Positions 16,288 to 23,039 of a stretch of 64,000 bases of DNA are shown here, piece by piece. The stretch comes from Amnibacterium sp. CER49. Its GTDB lineage: Bacteria > Actinomycetota > Actinomycetes > Actinomycetales > Microbacteriaceae. Position 1 is the first letter of the stretch; each line of letters begins with the position of its first letter. Location: assembly GCF_029846255.1 (NCBI RefSeq), contig NZ_JARVWQ010000002.1, forward strand, positions 930,001 through 994,000, in the 5' to 3' direction. The notes beneath the pieces are model-generated. The model ran no database searches and was not told the origin of the DNA. It saw only the letters and a program-made list of their open reading frames with translations. The position numbers and the translations under genes are program-made.

Positions 16288-17270
16288 GAGGGGGATCCTT
16301 CCGAGCGGGAGACGGGAACGGGCTTCCGGGTCGCGGCGGGTCGTGGCTCGCGCCGTCGCCGTAGGGGCACCCGCGTGACGGCGACGCCGACGAGGCAGAG
16401 CGCGCCGCCCGCGAGCGCGACGGGCGGCGGCACCTCGCCGAGCACGACCGCCGAGAGCAGCACGGTGAGCGCCGGCACGACGTAGGTGGAGGCGCTCAGC
16501 GTGCCCGCGCTCGTGCGGGCGAGCGCGTAGGCCCAGGTGGTGAAGGCGAGCGCGGTCGGTCCGAGCGCGAGGTACGCGACCTCGGCGACGGCCGAGGGCG
16601 GCGCGACGGCGAGCTCGCCGACCAGCTGCCCGGCGAAGGGCAGGCAGGTGATCGCGCCGACGACGCAGCCGAGCCAGGTGGCGGTGACCGCATCGACCGT
16701 GCGGAGCACGATCTTCTGCAGCAGCACGCCGACCGCGTAGGACACGGCGCAGCCGACCGCGAGCAGCACGCCGATGCCGTCCGAGCGGCCCGACGAGGTG
16801 GCGACGGCGATGACCGCGACCCCGGCGAAGGCGACCGGCAGCCCGATCCGGAGGGCCGGCGGGAACCCCTCGCCGAGGAGCAGGGCGGCGAGCACGGCGA
16901 CGAGCACGGGCGCGACGTTCACGATGAGCGCCGTCGTCCCGGCGTCGAGGTGGCGCTCGGTGGCGTTGATCCCGATGTTGTACAGGCCGAACCAGGCGAC
17001 GCCGTAGGCGCCGATCAGCAGCAGGGTGCGCCGCGACGGGCGCACCCGGACGGGACCGCGGTGCGGCAGCAGCCGCACGCCGGTGAGCGCGACTGCCGCG
17101 ATCGCGAGCCGCAGCAGCGCGAGCGGCCCCGGCGAGAGCACGGCCCCGACGTCGCGGATCACCACGAACGCCGACGCCCAGAGGAGCACGGTGACGAGGG
17201 CGGCGATGAGCGGGAGCGAGGACGGGCGGGCGGGCACGTCTCGAGCATCGCGCGACTGAAGCGAGAGCAC
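16284..17270 (-). CDS. EamA/DMT-family permease
   Basis: A 328-residue protein with about ten hydrophobic helices in two EamA repeats (roughly 20-150 and 160-300). The second repeat ends with the usual LGEVPPPVALAGGALCLVGV. It is a drug/metabolite transporter-type permease, probably an exporter of an amino acid or a small metabolite. The start at 17270 leaves 48 bases to the divergent LysR gene; a GTG at 17237 is the alternative. The rhodanese gene overlaps its stop, which hints at a sulfur-containing substrate, but that is inference. Confidence 0.82.
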   Translation of the reverse strand: MLSLQSRDARDVPARPSSLPLIAALVTVLLWASAFVVIRDVGAVLSPGPLALLRLAIAAVALTGVRLLPHRGPVRVRPSRRTLLLIGAYGVAWFGLYNIGINATERHLDAGTTALIVNVAPVLVAVLAALLLGEGFPPALRIGLPVAFAGVAVIAVATSSGRSDGIGVLLAVGCAVSYAVGVLLQKIVLRTVDAVTATWLGCVVGAITCLPFAGQLVGELAVAPPSAVAEVAYLALGPTALAFTTWAYALARTSAGTLSASTYVVPALTVLLSAVVLGEVPPPVALAGGALCLVGVAVTRVPLRRRREPRPAATRKPVPVSRSEGSPS

Positions 17271-17318
17271 TACTGATGATTCCTGTTGCTGGGTTCAGCC
17301 ACGCTTTACAATCCAGCC

Positions 17319-18245
17319 ATGCTCGACGTGCACCGTCTCCGCATCTTCCGCGCCGTCGCCGCGGCCGGCTCGCTGCAGGCCGCCGCGTCACAGCTCTCCC
17401 TCACGCCCTCCGCGGTGAGCCAGCAGGTCGCGGCCCTGCAGCGGGAGACGGGGCTCGTGCTCATCAGCCGGGCCGGCCGCGGCATCGAGATCACCCCGGC
17501 GGGCCGGTCGCTCGCCGAGGGCATCGACGGCGTGCTCGGCCGCCTCGCCGACCTCGAGTCGGTGGCGAAGGACCTGCGCGAGGGGCGCTCCGGCACCCTC
17601 TCGATCGCCTACTTCGGCTCCGTCGGCTCGGCGTGGATGCCGCACGTCGTGCGCCGCCTCCTCGACACCTACCCCGACCTGCGGCTCGATCTCGTGCAGG
17701 CCGAGATGCTCGCCGTGGAGGAGCAGCGGCCCGACCTGCAGCTCGTCGTCGAGCAGCCCGCGTTCGCGCCGCCTTCCGGCACGCGCCTGGTCCCGCTCGT
17801 CGAGGAGCCCTACGTGGCGGTGCTCCCCCGCGACCACCCGCTCGCCGCCGAGCCCGGGGTCCGGCTCGCCGACCTCGCCGGCGAGCGCTGGATCGACAAC
17901 GACGTGCACCGCGGCTGGTGCCGCCGCAACCTGCTCGAGTCGTGCGCCGCCGCCGGGTTCGAGCCGGCGTTCGCCGTCGAGACGCAGGACTACCCGACCG
18001 CGATCGCGTTCGTCGCCGCCGGGGTGGGTCTCACGGTGCTCCCCCGGCTCGGCGCCCACGACATGCCGCCGGAGGTGGTGGCCGTGCCGCTGCACTGGCC
18101 GACGCCGGTGCGCCGCATCCACGCCGTCGTCCGCACCGCCACTGCGCATCACGCGCCCGTGCAGACGGCCCTCGCGCTGCTCGCCGAGTGCGCCGAGGCG
18201 CACCGGCGCCGCCTCGCCGACGCCGAGGTCGGGGTCGCCGCGTGA
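17319..18245 (+). CDS. LysR-family transcriptional regulator
   Basis: A 308-residue LysR regulator. The N-terminal helix-turn-helix (VHRLRIFRAVAAAGSLQAAASQLSLTPSAVSQQVAALQ) spans about residues 4-40, followed by the substrate-binding domain that starts at GTLSIAYFGS. The ATG at 17319 begins directly at the first helix. It is divergent from the EamA-rhodanese operon with 48-82 bases between, the classic arrangement in which a LysR protein controls its divergent neighbour. The effector is unknown. Confidence 0.9.
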   Translation: MLDVHRLRIFRAVAAAGSLQAAASQLSLTPSAVSQQVAALQRETGLVLISRAGRGIEITPAGRSLAEGIDGVLGRLADLESVAKDLREGRSGTLSIAYFGSVGSAWMPHVVRRLLDTYPDLRLDLVQAEMLAVEEQRPDLQLVVEQPAFAPPSGTRLVPLVEEPYVAVLPRDHPLAAEPGVRLADLAGERWIDNDVHRGWCRRNLLESCAAAGFEPAFAVETQDYPTAIAFVAAGVGLTVLPRLGAHDMPPEVVAVPLHWPTPVRRIHAVVRTATAHHAPVQTALALLAECAEAHRRRLADAEVGVAA

Positions 18246-18365
18246 GCGGGCGCACCGCCGCTCCTTCGCCGATCGGACACGCCTCGGCGACGCACAGGAA
18301 CGACATCGGAGGGCCATAGCGAGCACGGCCAACCTCGGGACGTCCACCTCGAGAACAGGCACGCC

Positions 18366-19760
18366 GTGACGACCACCCCTTCGGCCCCCACCGCCACCGC
18401 GCCGGCGCGCACCCGGCCGCCGCTGCCGCCCCGCCGGCTTCCGCGCCGCGGTCGCCCGATCGTGGCGGACGTGCTCGCCGCCCTCGCGGGGCTCGGCCTC
18501 GGGATCACGCTCGCGCTCGGCATCTCCGCGCAGTCGCTGCACAGCGTCGCGACGCTGCCCGGCCTGCTCACCGCGGTCGGCCGCGTCACCGGGCTGCTCG
18601 CGAGCTACGCGATGCTCGTCACCGTCGCGCTGTCGGCGCGCATCGGCCCGCTCGAGCGGGCGATCGGCCAGGACCGCCTGATCCGCTGGCACCGGCGGCT
18701 CGGACCCTGGGGCCTCTACCTGCTCCTCGCCCACGTCGTGCTCATCACGGTCGGCTACGCCGGGCTCGAGGGCACGGGCGTGCTCCACCAGCTGTGGCTG
18801 CTGGTCCTCACCTACCCCGGCATGCTCGGGGCCGCGGTCGCGACAGCGCTGCTGTTCCTCGCGGGCGTCACCTCGTACGAGCGGGCCCGTCGCCGCTTCC
18901 GGTACGAGACGTGGTGGACCATCCACCTCTACACCTACCTCGCGCTGCTCTTCGCCTTCGCGCACCAGGTCGACGACGGCGCCTCGTTCGTGGAGCACCC
19001 GCTCGCGACGATCTGGTGGACGACGATCTGGCTCGCGCTGCTCGCCGCGGTGCTCTGGTGGCGATTCCTGCTGCCCGTCGTGCGGTCGCTGCGGCACCGC
19101 ATCCGGGTGGCCGACGTGGTGCGCGAGAGCCCGGACGTCGTCTCGGTCGTGCTCGAGGGCCGCCGGCTCGACCGGCTGCCCGTCGCCGGCGGCCAGTTCT
19201 TCCAGTGGCGCTTCCTCACGAAGGGCGCCTGGTGGGAGGCGCACCCGTTCTCGCTCTCGCACGTGCCGCACGGCGACCGGATGCGCATCACGGTGAAGGA
19301 CCTGGGCGACCACAGCCGCGAGCTGGCCGGGATGCGTGCCGGCACGCCGGTGTTCATCGAGGGCCCGTACGGCCGCTTCACCGCCGATGCCGCGCTGAAC
19401 CCGAAGGTCGTGCTGATCGGCGCCGGCGTCGGCGTCACGCCGCTGCGCAGCATCCTGCAGGACCTCGACGAGCACGCGGACGTCGCGGTGCTGCTGCGCG
19501 GCCGGAGCCGGGAGGACCTCGTGCTCCGGGACGAGATCGCCGACGAGGTCCGTCGCCGCGGCGGCCGCCTCTGGGAGGTGCTCGGGCCGCGCGCGACGGT
19601 CCGCCTGAACGCCACCACGCTGCGGAAGGCGCTGCCCGACATCCACGAGCGCGACGTGTTCCTCTGCGGGCCGGAGGAGTTCACGCAGCTCGTCGCCGCC
19701 GAGTGCCGCCGTGCGGGCGTCCCCGAGGCGCGCATCCACCTCGAGTCGTTCGTCCTCTAG
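18366..19760 (+). CDS. Ferric-reductase-like membrane flavocytochrome (FAD/NAD(P)H)
   Basis: A 464-residue protein. Residues ~33-240 hold about six membrane helices with paired His heme ligands: His near 108 (RWHRRLG), His near 122 (LAHVV), His near 186 (TIHLY) and His near 199 (FAHQ). Residues 245-464 are a ferredoxin-reductase-like module with HPFSLS for FAD (about 292-297), GAGVGVTPLRS for NAD(P)H (about 352-362) and CGPEEF near the end. It moves electrons from cytosolic NAD(P)H through heme to the outer face. A GTG at 18366 is used. The FMN-binding partner follows 10 bases later. Confidence 0.87.
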   Translation: MTTTPSAPTATAPARTRPPLPPRRLPRRGRPIVADVLAALAGLGLGITLALGISAQSLHSVATLPGLLTAVGRVTGLLASYAMLVTVALSARIGPLERAIGQDRLIRWHRRLGPWGLYLLLAHVVLITVGYAGLEGTGVLHQLWLLVLTYPGMLGAAVATALLFLAGVTSYERARRRFRYETWWTIHLYTYLALLFAFAHQVDDGASFVEHPLATIWWTTIWLALLAAVLWWRFLLPVVRSLRHRIRVADVVRESPDVVSVVLEGRRLDRLPVAGGQFFQWRFLTKGAWWEAHPFSLSHVPHGDRMRITVKDLGDHSRELAGMRAGTPVFIEGPYGRFTADAALNPKVVLIGAGVGVTPLRSILQDLDEHADVAVLLRGRSREDLVLRDEIADEVRRRGGRLWEVLGPRATVRLNATTLRKALPDIHERDVFLCGPEEFTQLVAAECRRAGVPEARIHLESFVL

Positions 19761-19770
19761 GAGATCCGTC

Positions 19771-20328
19771 ATGAAGCGCTCCCCCGTCGTCCTCGCCGCG
19801 ACGATCCTCGGCACCGTCGGTGTGCTGCTCTGGAAGCCCCTCTCGGCCTCGAGCGTGGAGGGCACGAGCACCGCGCCGAGCGGTACGCCGTCCTCGACGA
19901 GCAGCACCGCGAGCTCCGGCTCGAGCGGCGCGTCCTCCTCGTCCTCCTCGTCGTCGTCCTCCTCGAGGAGCGGCTCCAGCGGTCTGAACGCGACCGCCAC
20001 CGGAGCGCTCGAGACCGACCGCTACGGCGACACCCGGGTCAGGGTTGTGATCGCGAACGGGAGGATCACCGACGTGGTCGTGCTCGCGTACAACGACGGC
20101 GATCCGCGCTCGGCGGAGATCAGCCAGGCGGCGATCCCGATGCTCGAGGAGGAGGTGCTGAGGAAGCAGACCGCGGCGGTCGACGCGGTGAGCGGCGCCA
20201 CCTACACGAGCAACGCCTACCTCGCGTCGCTGCAGTCCGCGCTCGACAAGGCCGGCTACACGGCCGCCGACGGCTCCAAGGCGAGCACCGACCTGTCGAG
20301 CCTCGACGCGAACCTCGGCGGGCACTGA
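19771..20328 (+). CDS. Extracytoplasmic FMN-binding (flavinylated) protein
   Basis: A 185-residue exported protein. An N-terminal hydrophobic helix (about 5-26) is followed by a Ser/Thr-rich low-complexity linker (about 29-72, with a run of Ser) and then an FMN-binding domain. Its SGAT motif at about 141-144, inside VDAVSGATYTSN, is the site where ApbE-type transferases attach FMN covalently to Thr. It should accept electrons from the upstream flavocytochrome outside the membrane. The ATG at 19771 follows GGAGAT. No apbE gene is in the window, so it must be encoded elsewhere if the protein is flavinylated. Confidence 0.87.
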   Translation: MKRSPVVLAATILGTVGVLLWKPLSASSVEGTSTAPSGTPSSTSSTASSGSSGASSSSSSSSSSSRSGSSGLNATATGALETDRYGDTRVRVVIANGRITDVVVLAYNDGDPRSAEISQAAIPMLEEEVLRKQTAAVDAVSGATYTSNAYLASLQSALDKAGYTAADGSKASTDLSSLDANLGGH

Positions 20329-20353
20329 CCCGGCTCGCGCCGCGGGTACCGCG

Positions 20354-20422
20354 TGCAGGGGATCCACCCTCGTGCAGGGCGGAACCCGGCGATCGTCCCT
20401 GCACGCCGGTGGATCCCCTGCA
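20354..20422. repeat. Long nested palindrome between convergent genes
   Basis: An outer perfect 15-bp arm, TGCAGGGGATCCACC (20354-20368) with its complement GGTGGATCCCCTGCA (20408-20422), encloses a 2-base mismatch and an inner perfect 9-bp arm, CGTGCAGGG (20371-20379) with CCCTGCACG (20397-20405). The loop is 17 bases. The element is 69 bases long. The core GTGCAGGG occurs twice on each arm. It has no T tract. It may be a REP-like dispersed palindrome or a bidirectional terminator. Confidence 0.7.
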
Positions 20423-20472
20423 TCCGGCGACCCCTGATCCGGGCGCGGACCGCGGTGGCCGCTCCGCGAGCG

Positions 20473-20928
20473 CTACTCGGTGCGAGACGGTCCGGCGTCG
20501 TAGCGGCGCGTGTCGGCGTCTGCCCGCCCCGCGTCGGCACGCGTCGCGCCGGCGTCCGTCCGGTCGGCGCGCGTCGTGTCGACGTTCGGATCGAGCTCGT
20601 CGGCCCGGCGCAGCCGCCCGTCGACGTCGGCGCGCGCCCGTTCGGCCTCGGTCCGCCGGTCACCGCTCTCGCGGGCGAGCCGCTCGGCCTCGGTCTGGGC
20701 GCGCATCGCCTCGGCCTGCTTGCGGTCGGCTTCGGCCTTCACCCGGATCGCGTCCGCCTCGCGCTCCCGCGTGGCGAGGTCGGCCTCCCGCGCCTCCTCG
20801 CGCAGCTTCTCTGCGCGGTGCTCGTTCAGCCTCGCCGTCGCCCTGCCGCGGCGCGCGACCACCAGCACGACCGCCACCACCACGACGATCACCACGACGG
20901 CGATCACGATCCAGATCACGGAGCTCAT
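20473..20928 (-). CDS. Membrane-anchored coiled-coil protein
   Basis: A 151-residue protein with one N-terminal membrane helix (residues ~4-26, almost all Val/Ile/Ala), a short basic patch (ARRGR), and a long charged Ala/Glu/Arg-rich helix (about 34-115) that should form a coiled coil facing the cytoplasm. The tail is a degenerate repeat around T-R-A-D and D-A-G (about 118-145). The ATG at 20928 has a perfect AGGAGGT site. Proteins of this design are common and uncharacterised in Microbacteriaceae. Confidence 0.7.
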   Translation of the reverse strand: MSSVIWIVIAVVVIVVVVAVVLVVARRGRATARLNEHRAEKLREEAREADLATREREADAIRVKAEADRKQAEAMRAQTEAERLARESGDRRTEAERARADVDGRLRRADELDPNVDTTRADRTDAGATRADAGRADADTRRYDAGPSRTE

Positions 20929-21094
20929 GGGGCACCTCCTGCCGACGTTCCTAGCGCTGCCACCCGTGCTGCGGCCTGTTCCTCAGCGAACGCCCATGCA
21001 TCTACGTACTCGGCCGCCGCTCAGGCGCGCGGTGTCGAATGACTGCAGTACGTGCTCCACAGCATGACCTGGCGCCCTAGGGGTAGGACGTCGC

Positions 21095-21131
21095 CGAGCC
21101 CCTCGGTCCGCGGTTGCGGACGAGGGGCTCG
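21095..21131 (-). terminator. Hairpin downstream of the DUF7882-like gene
   Basis: An 11-bp arm, CGAGCCCCTCG (21095-21105) with CGAGGGGCTCG (21121-21131), is extended, after a one-base bulge, by TCCGC/GCGGA with a GGTT loop. It sits 35 bases past the stop of the minus-strand gene. There is no U tract. Confidence 0.6.
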
Positions 21132-21165
21132 ACGGTCTTCACGGCCCGGTCCCGGGTCGCGGAGC

Positions 21166-21492
21166 TCAGCTGCGGCGCACGCCGAGCGCGCGGACGAGCT
21201 GGCCCTCCTCGTTCGTCACGACGAGTCCCTGCGAGCTGCGCGCGCTCTCGGTGAGCACCCCGAGCCAGTCCCGATCGATCGCGGGCGGCCGCGAGCCGGC
21301 GAACTTGAAGTAGAGGTCGCCCTCCGGGTGCAGCCAGATCGAGCTGCGACCGTCACCGGAGGCGAGCGAGTCGAGCCACGACATCGCGAAGCTCTCCTGG
21401 CGCCGGAACTGCTGCATGATCACGATGTGCAGGTGCGCGAGCGTCCGGTCGTCGAACTCGACCGTGACGGCGTTGTAGGTCATGCTGCCCAC
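21166..21492 (-). CDS. DUF7882-like protein (often mislabelled ATP-dependent DNA ligase)
   Basis: A 108-residue protein matching a family I know from Microbacteriaceae genomes: FDDRTLAHLHIVIMQQFRRQESF, then SWLDS, DGRSSIWLHPEGDLYFKFAGSRPPAI, and a final NEEGQ segment. Members are often named DNA ligase by automatic annotation but are far too short and lack a nucleotidyltransferase domain. The GTG at 21492 aligns with the family start (M-G-x-M-x-Y) and has GGGAGG upstream. The function is unknown. A short open frame ends 2 bases before it. Confidence 0.85.
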   Translation of the reverse strand: MGSMTYNAVTVEFDDRTLAHLHIVIMQQFRRQESFAMSWLDSLASGDGRSSIWLHPEGDLYFKFAGSRPPAIDRDWLGVLTESARSSQGLVVTNEEGQLVRALGVRRS

Positions 21493-21494
21493 CG

Positions 21495-21593
21495 TCAGGC
21501 CTCCCGCTCCGGCTGGAGCCCGGGCGCCGCGTACTCGAGCAGCAGGTCGGCGGCCTCGTCTCCGATCAGGAGCGACTTGTCCGCCATGGTCAC
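21495..21593 (-). pseudogene. Truncated partner gene upstream of the DUF7882-like gene
   Basis: A 32-codon frame (GTG at 21593, ATG at 21587) gives ADKSLLIGDEAADLLLEYAA and then about 8 unrelated residues before TGA. In related bacteria, from memory, a ~90-residue protein beginning with a similar GDEAADLL-x-YAA sequence is encoded just upstream of the DUF7882 gene. Here the start, a GAGG site and the first 20 residues remain but the rest is lost. The stop is 2 bases before the next GTG, so translation of it could still couple to the DUF7882-like gene. Confidence 0.5.
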
Positions 21594-21738
21594 GTGTCGC
21601 ACCTCGGAAATCTATTGGGCCCGGGGCGCCGCAGCGCAGTCGCGCCCGACCGCTTGACATCGAGGGACCGGCTCCCCCTCCGATCGGGGGTCGGCTCCGA
21701 ACCCCCTCGGACGCCGTTTCCGGCGGAAGGGGGCGCGC

Positions 21739-22377
21739 ATGCTCGACTGGGCGGTCGTCGTGCCGGTCCGTGGCCCGCGGGAGGACGAGGACGGCTGCGC
21801 GCTCGCGGACGCCGTCGCACGCGACACCCTGGAGGCGGTCGCGGCGAGCGCCTCCGTCGCGCTGCTCGTCGTCGTGACCGACGACGCGCGCCTGGCCAGG
21901 GACCTCGCGCTGCCGCTCGCCGCGACTGTGCACGTGCAGCGGGCCCCCGGACTGAACCGCGGCATCGCCGAGGCCCTCGCCTCGATCGAGGAGTGCCGCG
22001 AGACGTGCGGCCGGGCGGTGCTGGTGGGCGATCTGCCGGCGCTCACCGCCGGCGACCTCGACACCGCGCTCGCGACCGCCGGCGAGCACGCGCTCGCGGC
22101 CGCACCCGACGCCGAGGGCTCCGGCACGGTGCTGCTCACCGCCCACCCCGGCATCCCGCTGCTGCCCGCCTTCGGTGCCGGCTCGGCCATCCGCCACCGC
22201 CGGCTCGGCCACACCGCGATCCGCGTCCCGGACGGCGTCCGCACCGATGTCGACGGTCCCGCCGGCCTCCCGGCCGCGCTCCGCCTCGGCGTCGGCCGGC
22301 GCACCGCGGCGATCGCCCGCCTGCTCGCGGCGCCCTCCCCCGCCTCGCGCTCGCGCTTCGGGCTCGCCGTCGGCTGA
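21739..22377 (+). CDS. fbiD: CofC/FbiD-like guanylyltransferase (F420 biosynthesis), altered N-terminal motif
   Basis: A 212-residue nucleotidyltransferase-like protein. The family features are visible: WAVVVPV at the start, VGDLPALTAGDLDTAL in the middle, the DAEGSGTVLL nucleotide loop, FGAGSAIRHRR and the end TDVDGPAGLPAALRLGVG. These match CofC/FbiD, which activates phosphoenolpyruvate or phospholactate with GTP for coenzyme F420. The conserved K-(S/T)-R-L motif normally following the first strand is replaced by an acidic REDEDG segment, so the enzyme may be altered. The ATG at 21739 follows a GGAAGGGGG stretch. The next gene starts 89 bases later. Confidence 0.75.
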   Translation: MLDWAVVVPVRGPREDEDGCALADAVARDTLEAVAASASVALLVVVTDDARLARDLALPLAATVHVQRAPGLNRGIAEALASIEECRETCGRAVLVGDLPALTAGDLDTALATAGEHALAAAPDAEGSGTVLLTAHPGIPLLPAFGAGSAIRHRRLGHTAIRVPDGVRTDVDGPAGLPAALRLGVGRRTAAIARLLAAPSPASRSRFGLAVG

Positions 22378-22466
22378 CGGACTCGCCGCAGCGGCACTCC
22401 GCGTCGAGCCCCGTGCGGGGGTATCCAGGAGGCGGTGCCGCCCCGGCGCCGGTACGGAGGTCGCTC

Positions 22467-22988
22467 GTGTTCCCCCGTCGTCCCCGACCCACGGAGGCGG
22501 CGCGGACGACGCCGTTCCGCGCGCTGCCCGTGCCGGGCCGCGACGACCCGGTGCGGGCGTTCGCGTACGAGGCGCTCCGGACCGCACCCGCGCTGTGCGT
22601 CGTGCAGCTGCCCGTCGGCCTGGACGACGCCGTCGCGGCGCTCTCCCGCGCCGCGCGCGACTTCGGGCGCTCCGGCATCCGCTGGAGCGGTGCCGGCGTG
22701 CTCCGCTCCAGCGGCCTCCAGTGGTTCGGCTTCGACTCGGGGCGCTCGTCGATCGTCGCCGTGCCGCAGGCACCCGGCGCCGACGGCGCTGCCGACGAGC
22801 GGTTCCAGGCGCTCGTCCGCGCCCTCGCGGCCGGGCCCTGGCGCACGGTCGTGCTCACCGAGGCGTCGCCCGAGCTCCACGACGCGCTCGAGGCCGCCCG
22901 AGCCGTGCCGGCCTGGGAGGTCGCCGGCCTCGCGCACCTCGCGCCCGGCGCCTCCTCGCCCGGCGGCGCCGCCACGTTGGCGGCCTAG
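22467..22988 (+). CDS. Hypothetical protein
   Basis: A 173-residue protein with codon use like its neighbours. The GTG at 22467 follows GGAGG at good spacing. Visible segments include VRAFAYEALRTAPALCVVQLPVGLDD, IRWSGAGVLRSSGLQWFGFDSG and WRTVVLTEASPELHDALEAA, which look like a globular alpha/beta protein with no signal or membrane helix. I do not recognise a family. It lies between the CofC-like gene and the kinase-aminotransferase fusion on the same strand. Confidence 0.6.
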   Translation: MFPRRPRPTEAARTTPFRALPVPGRDDPVRAFAYEALRTAPALCVVQLPVGLDDAVAALSRAARDFGRSGIRWSGAGVLRSSGLQWFGFDSGRSSIVAVPQAPGADGAADERFQALVRALAAGPWRTVVLTEASPELHDALEAARAVPAWEVAGLAHLAPGASSPGGAATLAA

Positions 22989-23039
22989 CCGGCGCGCGCG
23001 CTCCGGCGCGGCGGCCGCGCGGTGCGCCAGGATCCTCCC

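Noticed and set aside
17271-17318. LysR T-N11-A operator between the EamA and LysR genes
   Set aside because: CTGAA and TTCAG segments are present but too far apart and too short to support a specific site.
17388-20000. Very long minus-strand open frame opposite LysR and the flavocytochrome
   Set aside because: Composition is Arg/Ala/Asp/Glu/Pro-rich with no motif; it is the complement of two clearly coding plus-strand genes, typical of high-GC shadow frames.
20932-21042. Minus-strand frame giving AEYVDAWAFAEEQAAARVAALG and ending in a TGA that overlaps the next ATG
   Set aside because: It looks helical and would overlap the coiled-coil gene start, but an in-frame stop lies just upstream and no start codon is available except one inside the last residues.
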